Shown here in pieces: positions 17,399 through 26,580 of a stretch of 64,000 bases of DNA (its first letter is position 1; each line of letters opens with the position of its first letter). Position numbers and translations under genes: made by a program. The DNA is from CAVZTX01 sp963778375. Lineage in GTDB: Bacteria; Chloroflexota; Ktedonobacteria; Ktedonobacterales; Ktedonobacteraceae. The DNA lies in the NCBI GenBank assembly GCA_963778375.1, contig CAVZTX010000016.1:124001-188000 (forward strand), written 5' to 3'. The notes beneath the pieces were generated by a model that was not told where the DNA came from, did no database searches, and was given only the letters and a program-made list of their open reading frames with translations.

Positions 17399-18259
17399 CT
17401 AGGGCTTCTGGCCCCAGGCAGTGAAGAGCAAGTGCACTCCCCGGAAGTTGTCCTGCATCAAGTCAACTAACATCTGCTCATAGACCTGGTTCACCTCTTC
17501 CTGTGAAGCTACCCCTACCTGAACCAGGAAGGGTTGCATCAATTTGAAGAAGGCTTGCAAATCTTTGTAGAAGGATGCATGAGCCTCTGTTCCGGCAGAG
17601 AAGTCAATTACATGCGCCCTGATCTGCACATTCTGGCAGCCCACCTCACGCAGGAGTTGAGGCAGCATCGGTGAGATGCCAAGGTGTTGCCCTGTAGGAG
17701 AAAAGCTTTGCCCAATTCGTCTCAGGGCCTGAAAGAACATCAGGCCCATTTTCTCATCGGCTGGACTGTTGCTGATGTTTCCCTCCGTCTCTGTGAGGCG
17801 AATGGTTCCTCCGGATTTGGTAATGCGCATACACTCCTGCAAGAATGATGGCCAGACTGCTGGTGAGAGGAAGGCAATCTGACGAGCATTGACCAGGTCG
17901 AAGTAGTCATCTGGAAAGTCCAACGGCTGCTGGATGTCCATCACTCTAAACTCAGTGTTGGTCAAGCCTTGCACCTTGGATTGCATTTGCGCATAGGAGA
18001 TCATCTGCTGGCTGATGTCAACGCCGACCACTTCGATTTTTGGATTGGCAAATGCCACCTCCTGCACCCAACCACCGGGGCCACACCCTAGATCCAGCAC
18101 TCGATGCAAGCCTGAGAAGTCGTTGGAACGCTCGGACAGCAGTCCGCCCATACCCTTAGTGATATGACGGTCATGATCCAGCAGACGCGCCATTTCGCCT
18201 CCACTTTCATGATCAATGAAATACTTGTTTTCGTTTTGAGGTGGCTCCTGAGTGGACAT
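17399..18259 (-). CDS. Class I SAM-dependent methyltransferase
   Basis: A 286-residue methyltransferase with motif I VLDLGCGPGGW (about residues 54-64), the acidic end of beta-2 in VVGVDISQQM, and the motif DYFDLVNARQIAFL. It resembles UbiE/Methyltransf_25-type enzymes acting on small molecules. The substrate is unknown. It lies 38 nt downstream of the XRE-type regulator on the same strand, which suggests cotranscription and perhaps control by it. Confidence 0.88.
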   Translation of the reverse strand: MSTQEPPQNENKYFIDHESGGEMARLLDHDRHITKGMGGLLSERSNDFSGLHRVLDLGCGPGGWVQEVAFANPKIEVVGVDISQQMISYAQMQSKVQGLTNTEFRVMDIQQPLDFPDDYFDLVNARQIAFLSPAVWPSFLQECMRITKSGGTIRLTETEGNISNSPADEKMGLMFFQALRRIGQSFSPTGQHLGISPMLPQLLREVGCQNVQIRAHVIDFSAGTEAHASFYKDLQAFFKLMQPFLVQVGVASQEEVNQVYEQMLVDLMQDNFRGVHLLFTAWGQKP

Positions 18260-18297
18260 TGCTAAGCATCCTTTCCTTGTTGCACACTAGTAATTCC

Positions 18298-19293
18298 TTA
18301 CTCATCTCCATGGTAAGAGGCTCGTAATAGTTCTTCTTCTATCTGTTGCCAGACCTTTTGATTTGCCTGGTTGTAAGTCATACGATGCTGCTCTCGATTT
18401 GATTCCCTCATAAGTTGAAGGATGCGCTGTTGAAACCTGAAAAAATATGGTCGCTGTTCTTGTGCAGAAGGCACGAGACCCAGCTCAATGCGCTGTGGAT
18501 CATAGAAATCCTCATAGTCAAAGGCCAGGGCAAGTAAAGCTGCGTACTGTTCGACGAGCATACAGCGAACTGGCACAAAGTAATCAGGTTGTGTACTCGA
18601 GACAAGCAGGCTGCCAGCAACACCACCACAACGCTTGATAGGAGCAGCGGCAGCACTCTCCTCCAAGGGACCTCGATAGCCTGCTGCATGGTTGTGCTCA
18701 TCCCGAAGATTTTGATTCACTTCGAGGTGAAGAGACATAACCGCGTGGCCTGTCAAGGACTCAGCTCCCAGCAGGATAGCCTGTTGCTCTAGGTTATCTC
18801 CCCAAGGTGGACTTCCTCGCCCAGTTCTTTCACGTAAGGTCCGCACCCTGTTTTCTCGTGAGGGAGGCATGCAGCTTGCCACGATAATCGCCATACCCCG
18901 GCGATCTGGATCCAGTTGCTTGAGAGCTTGCTGCAAAATCAAATCAGAGAGCAATTGGAAGAGGATATCCTTAGGCGTGCTGGTCAGGGTATACAACACT
19001 CTGCTGTAAAACTCGGAGGGGATGGTCGCAAGTTCACTTAGTGCTGACTCATCTTGAGTGGCGGTAGAGAAGCCAGGATATTCTTCGTGAATGAGTATGA
19101 GGAGGCGCTCACGCTGATCAGGCAGAGCAATGAGCAGTTTACGGAGATTCGCCAGACGTGGATTCGACTCACCGCTGACCCAACGGGTAAGTGTGATTGG
19201 AGCAATACCCAGAAATTCAGCAATCCGTTGTCGCTCTGAGGTGTCTACGATACATGTGCTCAGGAGTTCGCGCCACGTTTTGGGAGATTGCAT
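18298..19293 (-). CDS. XRE-type transcriptional regulator with long sensor-like C-terminus
   Basis: A protein of about 331 residues. The N-terminal 55 residues hold an XRE-like helix-turn-helix (RQRIAEFLGIAPITLTRWVSGESNPRLANLRKLL). The remainder is compatible with a degenerate GAF-like sensor region, with IIVASCMPPSRENRVRTLRERTGRG and HAVMSLHLEVNQ in its centre. ATG 19293 is chosen because AAGG lies 8 nt upstream, with a GTG at 19302 as the alternative. It probably regulates itself and the adjacent methyltransferase. The ligand is unknown. Confidence 0.75.
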   Translation of the reverse strand: MQSPKTWRELLSTCIVDTSERQRIAEFLGIAPITLTRWVSGESNPRLANLRKLLIALPDQRERLLILIHEEYPGFSTATQDESALSELATIPSEFYSRVLYTLTSTPKDILFQLLSDLILQQALKQLDPDRRGMAIIVASCMPPSRENRVRTLRERTGRGSPPWGDNLEQQAILLGAESLTGHAVMSLHLEVNQNLRDEHNHAAGYRGPLEESAAAAPIKRCGGVAGSLLVSSTQPDYFVPVRCMLVEQYAALLALAFDYEDFYDPQRIELGLVPSAQEQRPYFFRFQQRILQLMRESNREQHRMTYNQANQKVWQQIEEELLRASYHGDE

Positions 19294-19479
19294 CTCCTTC
19301 ACCTTCTCTTATATACACGCCTGAAGTGCGTTTCCTTGCTCTACAGTAGAATACCAGCAAACTATGCATCTGTCAATGTCGATGAGTTGAAAAGTGTTGG
19401 GAACTTTTCCCTCGAAGGCACCGTCATAGTGGACGAAGCCCTAGAAAGAGGAAGGAAAGCAAAAAAAGGAGAGTCCACT

Positions 19480-20586
19480 ATGTTTAAAATGCCTCGTATG
19501 GTTGCCGCTCTTGTTGTCGCTATTGGATTGTTTGTCTTTCAAGCGCTGCCCGCGTTCGCGTGCGGTGGATTAGTTGCTCCGAATGGTTCTGTGCGCCTGG
19601 CACGTGCCGCTACCCTCGTCTCCTGGCATAATGGAATCGAGCAGTATATGACTAGCTTCACGTACCAGGGAGATTCCTCCAATTTTGGTTGGATCGTCCC
19701 CCTCCCGGCAGTGCCGATCAAGATTCAGGAGGGTGGTGCATGGACGCTTCAGCGCCTGTTCCGCGAGACCCATCCAATCGTGCATGAGTTTGCGAACAAT
19801 GCTGCGCAAGCCTCTGTAGCGGCTAGTTCGGTGCAAGTACTGCAACAGGTGAAGGTTGAAGCGCTTAATATCACGGTTGTGCGAGGGAGTGGGCAGGCGG
19901 TGCTGAATTGGGCTACCGCTAATGGATTTGCCGTGGATGATGAGACTCGTGACCATTTGCTAGCCTATGCACAGGGAAGTCCGATCTTTATGGCTGCGAA
20001 GTATGATGTCGCCACAGCCCGTGCACGCCATCAGTTTCAAGGAGATGGTGCTCCGGTGCTGATCACTATGAAGACTGAGCACCTGTGGGTTCCGTTGGAA
20101 ATACTGGCGCTCGATGGGCAGGAAGTGCAGGCCGATGTTTACTTGCTGACCGATTCGCCCGTCAATACCAGCGATTTTGGGGCATTAGTCGGGCAGTCGG
20201 CGGTCGGTACTGATATACCCGGTGCGCCTGGCTTCACACTTGCATTCCAGGAAAAGATGACTCCTACCCTTTACCATGATTTGTCAACCGACCGCAATAT
20301 GAGTTGGGTGCGTTCGGATAGCTGGCTGACCTACCTGAGCCTGGATGCTCCTGATACGACCGTGACGTACGATATGGGAATCAGCTCTAATGGAGTGATC
20401 CGGCTGGCTCATTTTGGGACGCCGCCGATGGCGGTTGTTGATGGGCAGATATCTCATCAGCTTCCGAGCTGGCTGCCCAGGTTGCCGCTGGGAACACCGC
20501 AGGTTTTGTTTGGGCTGGTCGTTCTGGTAGGTATAGGCGGCTGGGTGTTTCTGGTCTATCAAGCCAGGAAGCGAGCACGGTGGTAG
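19480..20586 (+). CDS. Secreted DUF2330 membrane-anchored protein
   Basis: A protein of about 368 residues of the DUF2330 family. A signal peptide (MVAALVVAIGLFVFQALPAFA) is followed directly by CGGLVAPNGSVRLARAATLVSWHNG, the typical DUF2330 start. Near the end, one membrane helix (LFGLVVLVGIGGWVFLVY) and a basic QARKRARW tail anchor it with most of the chain outside. AAAAGGAG precedes the ATG. The long upstream extension of the frame has no supporting start. Function is unknown in the family. A strong terminator follows. Confidence 0.85.
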   Translation: MFKMPRMVAALVVAIGLFVFQALPAFACGGLVAPNGSVRLARAATLVSWHNGIEQYMTSFTYQGDSSNFGWIVPLPAVPIKIQEGGAWTLQRLFRETHPIVHEFANNAAQASVAASSVQVLQQVKVEALNITVVRGSGQAVLNWATANGFAVDDETRDHLLAYAQGSPIFMAAKYDVATARARHQFQGDGAPVLITMKTEHLWVPLEILALDGQEVQADVYLLTDSPVNTSDFGALVGQSAVGTDIPGAPGFTLAFQEKMTPTLYHDLSTDRNMSWVRSDSWLTYLSLDAPDTTVTYDMGISSNGVIRLAHFGTPPMAVVDGQISHQLPSWLPRLPLGTPQVLFGLVVLVGIGGWVFLVYQARKRARW

Positions 20587-20598
20587 GTAGAAGATAAT

Positions 20599-20637
20599 AG
20601 AGGGGCACAGTACAAATCATTGTGCCCCTCTATTTTT
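20599..20637. terminator. Bidirectional Rho-independent terminator
   Basis: AGAGGGGCACA (20599-20609) pairs with TGTGCCCCTCT (20621-20631) across a short loop, followed by ATTTTTC on the plus strand. It serves the DUF2330 gene and probably also the convergent BNR-repeat gene, which stops at 20637. Confidence 0.85.
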
Positions 20638-23414
20638 CATGGCAGATTGAGTCTCCATGCGCCACGACCGTGAGTAGCAGCGTAGAGGACACGACCCGAG
20701 ATTGAGATGGTCAGGCTGTAGACGGCGACCATTGGTAGGCCAGGTGCAGCGGGAGTCCAGGTGCTGCTTTGGGCTGGTAACAACAGGACACCAAAGTCGT
20801 TCGAGATGTACAGATCACCGGTTTGACTATCGTAGGCGATGCCGGTGATTGGTGAATCGCCAAGGTTATTGCTGATATCTGTCCACGTAGCTTTGCCCGT
20901 GCTTGGGTCATACAACACATCAAACACGTGGCCGGGTGTAGTAGGCGTGTAGGCGTTGTAGCCGGAGAACGAGACAAAGGCGTGGTAGGGATTTGCGGGA
21001 TCGACCGCGATGCCACTGATGAAGCGGCTGGGTTGCGCCGAGGTGTCAACGCGAGTGAAGGTCACGCTGGCAGCGGCTGCACCGGCATTGGTCGAGATGA
21101 AGAGCCGTCCCAGGCGAGTAGCTACCCACATCGTGCTCTTGTCACTTGGTGCCCGGTTGATCGCTACGATATAACTGCCGCCTTTGTCGGTGCCAAAGGT
21201 GTTATCGACCAGGTTGGGGCCAAGTGGTACCCAATCGCCGCAGGGAGCTTTGAGGTCGCCAGTAAGCTCATTGCAGTGCTGATCGAGGTAGGCCTGTGGA
21301 CCACCACTATCTTGCGTGCGCCAGACATGCTCGAGACCAACGAACATAGTGCCGCTTACCTGCGGATCACCGATCAGCGGAACGTAGAAGGACGCGGCCT
21401 CTTTACTTGCAGTCAACGGATCGCTAAAGCTATCCCAACCGGTTGGATCAGTGCCTTTAAAATTCACATCTCCGTTAGGGCCGTAGTAGGTGTGCATGCG
21501 AATGTTGGGGTTGCCCACATCGATGACGGACTGGCCGCCATCGCCACCTACTGACTCGAACAAATTGGCGGGATTCGCGCTATAGGCAAACGTTCCATTA
21601 TCCTGTGTGCCGCCGATGATATCGTTCTGTGGATTCTGCTGATTGACGGTGAGACTCTGGAACTGCAAGGTAGCAAGGCCAGCATTCAGGCTCACTATCT
21701 GTGTGGGGACAACCTTCAGCCAGCTCTGACAATCCGTCAGGTCAGCACCTGTAAGGCCGCGGCTGGCACAACTACTGGATGTATCCGTGAAATCGCCACT
21801 CGTACGAACCAATCCACCATCGGAGCCTAAGAAGGCAATGTTGGGATTGCTCGATGCGAAGGCAACAGCGTGCTGGTCTGGATGCATCCCCATTGGAGAG
21901 GACTGCGCATCATCGGTCATGTCGGTAAAGTCTACACCGGCATCGGTAGAGCGCTGAACAGCCCGCCCGTTGGAGGGTGGATTGGCAGTGAAGATTTCGT
22001 TGTACTGCATTGAGCCACCAATCCATACCGTATCAGGTTGACCAGGAGGGGAAGCGACCCACATATCATAGGAACACTGGCCGTTGCAGAAATCATAGGA
22101 GGCATAGCCCGGTGTGCCCTTGGTCGCATTAGATAACTTGAGCCAGCCTGGATTGTTTGTTCCGTCGGTCAATTTCGACGCGGGAACGCTTGCGTCATCA
22201 ACACGATAGAAATCGGCGACGTTGCCATCGGTGTCACCAAGGTAAATGCGCAGTTTGCTGCCATTGGGCGCTAGGGCAAATTCCGTGCGTGCTCCAGCAC
22301 TATTGGCAACGGTTCCACCACCAACGGAGGCGAAGACCTGCTCAAAGGAGCCATTGGTGGTTCGATAGAGGCCGTAATCGAAGACTGAGAAGTACACGAC
22401 TGAGGGCTGGTTCGCAGACAATCCTGTGCGGTCAAACTGGATTTTGGTGATCCCACCTCGGAAGAAATCGCTACCGTTGGGCGAAGTCGGGTTGACTACG
22501 TCGGATTCCTTACTGAAGACGAGTGAGAAAGTTGCGCCACCATTGGTCGATTCATAAAGACCAATTACGGGTGCATGAGGCGGCGAGAAACGCCCACCAT
22601 TGACCGAGGAGGAGCCATGACGAGCTACATCGGTGCCGATGTAGATATGCTGAGGGTCTTGTGGGTCAATAGCGATTGCGCCAATCGAGCGATCTTTAGC
22701 AACCATAACACTGCCGGAAACGAGTCGCCAGTTGTGACCGGCATCGGTCGATTTGTAAAGACCAACGCCCGCCTCGGAGTCGCTTGATCCATTTGGCTCA
22801 CCCGTGCCTACATAAAGGGTCTGCTCCGTAGGATCGTTTGGATCGAGCACAATTGAGCCAATGGCATTGGAGGCCAGGCCACTGGAAGATGGATGCCAGT
22901 CGGGCGTTTGCGCAAGCCCATGATCGGTTGTCCAGATACCACCGCCCGCTGCGCCAACCCAAACACGGCACAAAGTCGCATCACAGGAATTGGAAACGGC
23001 AATCGCTGTTACACGTCCAGAGGCGGTAGTGGCACTGCCAGTATAGGTGACCGGAGCAGGCACATTGCCCGTTGTGGGACCAACGAGATGCCAGTATTGA
23101 TTTGATGCACCAAATACCGAGGGATGCCTGGCTACAGATTGATAGGCATCATACGAGCCAATGACCTGATCATAGGAGACGGTCGTTTGGGGATAGGCAC
23201 GATTGTCATACTGCTCCTGAGCTGGACCATTATTGTTGTCATCATACATTCCGTCATCGTCATAGTGAGTACTCAGAAAATGATTAAACACTGGCTGCAC
23301 AGGGTTGGCATGCGCACCAACTCGTGGCAGCAAATAATTGGTAATGATCCCGATGACAAGCGCAGCAATTACAAAGGTGCTGAAAACAGTAGATCGTAGA
23401 ATAGAACGAGACAT
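20637..23414 (-). CDS. Large secreted BNR/sortilin-like beta-propeller protein
   Basis: A 925-residue exported protein. An N-terminal hydrophobic helix (about residues 9-30) serves as signal or anchor. The rest is a series of BNR/Asp-box-like blades, for example GGGIWTTDHG, GLYKSTDAGHNW, GLYESTNGGATF, RAVQRSTDAGVDF, RLFISTNAGAAA and GVLLLP. These match VPS10/sortilin- or WD40-type propellers found in exo-sialidase-like proteins. I see no clear catalytic residues, so binding rather than hydrolysis is at least as likely. GGAGG lies 12 nt before the ATG. It is divergent from the APC permease. Function is unknown. Confidence 0.85.
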   Translation of the reverse strand: MSRSILRSTVFSTFVIAALVIGIITNYLLPRVGAHANPVQPVFNHFLSTHYDDDGMYDDNNNGPAQEQYDNRAYPQTTVSYDQVIGSYDAYQSVARHPSVFGASNQYWHLVGPTTGNVPAPVTYTGSATTASGRVTAIAVSNSCDATLCRVWVGAAGGGIWTTDHGLAQTPDWHPSSSGLASNAIGSIVLDPNDPTEQTLYVGTGEPNGSSDSEAGVGLYKSTDAGHNWRLVSGSVMVAKDRSIGAIAIDPQDPQHIYIGTDVARHGSSSVNGGRFSPPHAPVIGLYESTNGGATFSLVFSKESDVVNPTSPNGSDFFRGGITKIQFDRTGLSANQPSVVYFSVFDYGLYRTTNGSFEQVFASVGGGTVANSAGARTEFALAPNGSKLRIYLGDTDGNVADFYRVDDASVPASKLTDGTNNPGWLKLSNATKGTPGYASYDFCNGQCSYDMWVASPPGQPDTVWIGGSMQYNEIFTANPPSNGRAVQRSTDAGVDFTDMTDDAQSSPMGMHPDQHAVAFASSNPNIAFLGSDGGLVRTSGDFTDTSSSCASRGLTGADLTDCQSWLKVVPTQIVSLNAGLATLQFQSLTVNQQNPQNDIIGGTQDNGTFAYSANPANLFESVGGDGGQSVIDVGNPNIRMHTYYGPNGDVNFKGTDPTGWDSFSDPLTASKEAASFYVPLIGDPQVSGTMFVGLEHVWRTQDSGGPQAYLDQHCNELTGDLKAPCGDWVPLGPNLVDNTFGTDKGGSYIVAINRAPSDKSTMWVATRLGRLFISTNAGAAAASVTFTRVDTSAQPSRFISGIAVDPANPYHAFVSFSGYNAYTPTTPGHVFDVLYDPSTGKATWTDISNNLGDSPITGIAYDSQTGDLYISNDFGVLLLPAQSSTWTPAAPGLPMVAVYSLTISISGRVLYAATHGRGAWRLNLP

Positions 23415-23892
23415 ATAGATAGTGAACCTCCAATATTGGTTTAAAAAGGTCCATGAGAAGGTTTTATAGAGAAATGTAGGAGCATTCTTTACAGGAATTC
23501 CTATGACCTCCTCACAAGATGGGTTTTTACCGGAATATCAAAATACTGAGTGCCGGAGCAAATTCATCTGTAGACAATAAACAGCATTTCCGTACACTTT
23601 CGTTGTGTTTATGGAAAGCTTGCCTGATCGATACATTGAAAATTCCTGAGAGTATGTTATACTCTCGCATAAGGTAGATAGTCATCTGCTTTCCTCTGTC
23701 CTTTTTATATCATCCATTAGTGTGACGTAAGGAGGTGCTCTCTATACTAAAGCAAGCAATCGACACATAGGTATCTTCGTACCGTCCGCTGTAATCGTTG
23801 TCTATTTAACACATCGTAACTGCGACCTTTCAACTCATCTCCGTGTTGAAAAAACGTCACAAGACTCCGTGACGTAAAGGAGGATATCTTTC
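23415..23892 (+). promoter_or_regulatory. Divergent intergenic region: promoter with palindrome and an SD-proximal hairpin
   Basis: Near 23636, TTGAAA (23636-23641), a 16-nt spacer and TATACT (23658-23663) form a promoter for the APC permease. A perfect inverted repeat, GAGAGTAT at 23648-23655 and ATACTCTC at 23659-23666, overlaps its -10 and looks like a repressor site. Close to the gene, ACGTCAC (23854-23860) pairs with GTGACGT (23869-23875), immediately before AAAGGAGG (23876-23883... within the same run). A second GTGACGTAAGGAGG occurs at 23722-23735 with no start codon after it. I recognise no known riboswitch. Confidence 0.5.
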
Positions 23893-25461
23893 ATGGCTTC
23901 AACAAGTATCCGCGAAGTCACCAGTTCAGCGACTCTTGAGGAGAAAAAGAAACTCCGCAAGGAGTTTAACTACTTCGACATGATTTTCTATACCGTCTCC
24001 GCACTTATCGGCCTCGATACCCTTGGCGCTTTTTCCGCCAACGGAGAGCAAGCCCTCACCTGGCTTATTATCGCTGCTGTAACGTTTCTACTGCCCTACG
24101 GGCTGCTCACCGCAGAAATCGGCAGCACCTTTACCCAGGAAGGTGGTATGTACGAGTGGTGTAAATTAGCAGGAGGACGCCTCTTCGCTGCCCTTGGTGC
24201 CATGCTGTACTGGATTTCCAATCCGCTCTGGGTAGGTGGTTCATTGTCGGTGGGCGCAATCGCCGCAATCAAGCTCTTGTGGTTTGGCAGCTTGAATTAC
24301 AAATTTGGTGGTGGTACTGCGAGTGATGCCATCACCGAAATGGTAATTGCTCTGATCTTCATCTGGGGAACCACCTGGTGTGCCATTATGTCCTTACGTT
24401 TCGGCAAATGGCTCTCCGTCTTTGGCTCATATGTTAAACTGGCGCTCCTCGCTTTATTTGTCATTCTGGCATTAGTCTTCATCATCAGCGGCCACTCTAA
24501 AGGCGCGAACCTCAACCCCGCTAACCTTGTCCCATCCAACTTTAATCTGATTGTGAGCGTCATTCTGCCTATCATCATTTTCCAGTTCGTAGGTTTTGAA
24601 CTGCAGAACGGTGCTGGCGAAGAGATGCACAACCCACAGCGTGATGTACCGCGCTCGATTATTCGGGCGGGCCTTATAGCAGTGGTTGCGTATACCGGTT
24701 TTCTCCTCTTCATTCTGCTCGCCCTTCCCAAGAGTCAACTCAGTAATGTAGGTAGCTTCATCAGTGCTTATCAGAGTGTCGCCAGTGTATTAGGGCCTCT
24801 CGCTACTCCCCTTGGTTGGCTCATCGCTCTCGGTATAGTGCTTTCTTATGCTTCCAGTGGTGGAACCTGGATCATTGGGGCGGACCGTACGTACGCGATT
24901 TCCTCGCTTGATCGTACTGCTCCAAGATTCCTGGGACGCTTCAGTGGCAAATATGGGACGCCTATCGCTGTCAACACGATGTCCGGCATAGTTGCGACCA
25001 TAGCGATGGCAGCAGCAATTTTGATCTCTGAGTTTGCCTCTGGAGGCAATATCGGGTCACTCTTTGCTGTGGTACTCGGCTTCACCATTTCGACGACGAC
25101 TCTTTCGTACCTGTTCATCTTTCCTGCATTCCTGATCCTGCGCTACAAATACCCTAATGTGTATCGTCCCTACAAGGTGCCAGGTGGTATGGTAGGGGCA
25201 TGGATTGTCACGCTCTTGCCGCTGGCCTATGCCGCAATTGGTAGCTACTTCATTCTCCTTCCAGCCACGATCAGTGTGAGTGGCATTAGCAAAACGACAT
25301 ACATCGTCACCCAGTTTGTGGCCCTGGGTATCATTTTCCTGCTGGCCATCGTTTTTTACGTGTGGGGGCACATGGAAAAGCGCAACCAGGATGTAGTGGT
25401 CGAGTTGAACTTGGAGACCATGTCAGAACTGTCTGCTGGAGGCGCTGTCGGTGGTGAATAG
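23893..25461 (+). CDS. APC-family amino acid permease
   Basis: A 522-residue transporter with about 12 membrane helices. The N-terminal FNYFDMIFYTVSALIGLDTLGAFSANG and later EIGSTFTQEGGMYEWCKLAGG are APC superfamily features of the glutamate/GABA-antiporter-like branch. The conserved helix 6 region is IFQFVGFELQNGAGEEMHNPQRDVPRSI. It moves amino acids or related amines across the cytoplasmic membrane. The actual substrate is not deducible. AAAGGAGG precedes the ATG, with a hairpin just upstream of it. A strong terminator follows, so the gene is monocistronic. Confidence 0.92.
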   Translation: MASTSIREVTSSATLEEKKKLRKEFNYFDMIFYTVSALIGLDTLGAFSANGEQALTWLIIAAVTFLLPYGLLTAEIGSTFTQEGGMYEWCKLAGGRLFAALGAMLYWISNPLWVGGSLSVGAIAAIKLLWFGSLNYKFGGGTASDAITEMVIALIFIWGTTWCAIMSLRFGKWLSVFGSYVKLALLALFVILALVFIISGHSKGANLNPANLVPSNFNLIVSVILPIIIFQFVGFELQNGAGEEMHNPQRDVPRSIIRAGLIAVVAYTGFLLFILLALPKSQLSNVGSFISAYQSVASVLGPLATPLGWLIALGIVLSYASSGGTWIIGADRTYAISSLDRTAPRFLGRFSGKYGTPIAVNTMSGIVATIAMAAAILISEFASGGNIGSLFAVVLGFTISTTTLSYLFIFPAFLILRYKYPNVYRPYKVPGGMVGAWIVTLLPLAYAAIGSYFILLPATISVSGISKTTYIVTQFVALGIIFLLAIVFYVWGHMEKRNQDVVVELNLETMSELSAGGAVGGE

Positions 25462-25510
25462 GGTTAGTACACACCTGTGAAATGCTTGTTGTAATGAATG
25501 GTGTTTAGTG

Positions 25511-25552
25511 AAAATGCCCCTTGTGGTAGATATCTATCACAAGGGGCATTTT
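25511..25552. terminator. Strong bidirectional terminator after the APC permease
   Basis: AAAATGCCCCTTGTG (25511-25525) is the exact inverse of CACAAGGGGCATTTT (25538-25552), with a 12-nt loop and A/T flanks on both sides. It serves the permease and the convergent small gene at 25572. Confidence 0.9.
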
Positions 25553-25571
25553 AGTGAGGGGAATTTTCTCA

Positions 25572-25913
25572 TCAGAGGTCCAGTGCATATCGATTTGGAT
25601 GGTTGGGATCAATCAAGATTGGAATTAGGCTCCCAATCGTATAGATTGGGCGAGAGTTCATGATCCATATCCAAAATGCATATGTTCTCCCGGTACGCGG
25701 ATTTGTCCAGGTAGCGGTAAGGTAATAGTTGTCCCGTGAAAGGCCCCATGCGGTCTTGCCTGTTTCATGGCGAATCGAGGTTACAACGGCAGTGACCCGT
25801 TTTCCATGCTGAGGAAGCCACCTGATCTTGTAAATCTGATAGACAACGAACGAAATCATCAGCACAATAGTACCTGAGGCGAGAAGGATATCAAGAAGTA
25901 AAGGGTTTATCAT
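25572..25913 (-). CDS. Small membrane protein, DUF3592-like
   Basis: A 113-residue protein with one N-terminal membrane helix (about residues 6-27). A small beta-rich domain follows: HGKRVTAVVTSIRHETGK, YYLTATWTNPRTGRTYAFW and PILIDPNHPNRYALD. The layout matches DUF3592-type membrane proteins, whose function is unknown. AAGGAG lies 8 nt before the ATG. Confidence 0.65.
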   Translation of the reverse strand: MINPLLLDILLASGTIVLMISFVVYQIYKIRWLPQHGKRVTAVVTSIRHETGKTAWGLSRDNYYLTATWTNPRTGRTYAFWIWIMNSRPIYTIGSLIPILIDPNHPNRYALDL

Positions 25914-26183
25914 AGAGACTTCTCCTTACCAAAACACTTACAATTTATGTTCAACAAAGCAACTAACTATCTAAAGTAATTTTGATAGTTATATTATACA
26001 GCGCAAAGAATAACCCGTCAAGTTGCTTTTACAGGTTAAAATCATCCTTGAAAGTTTTCAGTTATTGGTACGCCACTCGAAACACAAAACCCGCTTCGTT
26101 GAATTTAGAGAAATTCATGTCTCAGTACACCTATTAGCTCTGCCATATAAGAAAATGAACTCTGTCCTGGTATAGATAAACTC
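25914..26183. other. AT-rich intergenic stretch without recognised genes
   Basis: About 270 nt of AT-rich sequence upstream of the small DUF3592-like gene and the MoaD-like gene. I see no RNA gene or convincing ORF. It should hold the leftward promoter of the small membrane protein. Confidence 0.3.
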
Positions 26184-26212
26184 TTGTAAATCACTCTCAA
26201 ATTTGGTATACT
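26184..26212 (+). promoter_or_regulatory. Promoter of the MoaD-like/BNR pair
   Basis: TTGTAA (26184-26189), a 17-nt spacer and TATACT (26207-26212). The predicted start of transcription near 26219 gives a leader of about 30 nt before TTG 26251. Confidence 0.6.
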
Positions 26213-26250
26213 TGTTCTAACTTAGAAGTAAGACTGAAACGAGGTTATCA

Positions 26251-26550
26251 TTGGACTCGCCAATCGCCATACCTACTGCTACTGTCATTCTGCCTCACGT
26301 GCTACGCGCAAGGATCGGCAATCGAAAATCTGTGATGGTTGCTGGTCGAAATATTCGTGAGATTATTGATGCCCTCGATACTGATTTTCCAGGTCTGCGG
26401 TTCAATTTCTGTTACGAAACCGGTGAACTGCGTCCTTACGTAAATATTTTTCTGGAGCGCGAAAATATTCGTTATCTTTCGGGTCTTGATACTCCGGTGC
26501 CTGCTGGAACTACTATTCATATTTTGCAGTCGGTTGCTGGCGGGCAATGA
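26251..26550 (+). CDS. MoaD/ThiS-like ubiquitin-fold protein
   Basis: A 99-residue beta-grasp protein of the MoaD/ThiS type. ThiS/MoaD-like proteins become C-terminal thiocarboxylates in sulfur transfer, and some act as protein modifiers. The end here is SVAGGQ, so the typical terminal Gly-Gly is followed by one Gln. Either processing or a loss of activation would be needed. The middle shows VMVAGRNIREIIDALDTDFPGLRFNF and LRPYVNIFLERENIRYL, normal for the fold. Start is TTG 26251, with a weak GAGG upstream. It sits 30 nt before the BNR-repeat gene. No MoeB/ThiF partner is in the window. Confidence 0.8.
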   Translation: MDSPIAIPTATVILPHVLRARIGNRKSVMVAGRNIREIIDALDTDFPGLRFNFCYETGELRPYVNIFLERENIRYLSGLDTPVPAGTTIHILQSVAGGQ

Positions 26551-26580
26551 CATGATAGCTTCTTTATAGGAGGGAACCTT

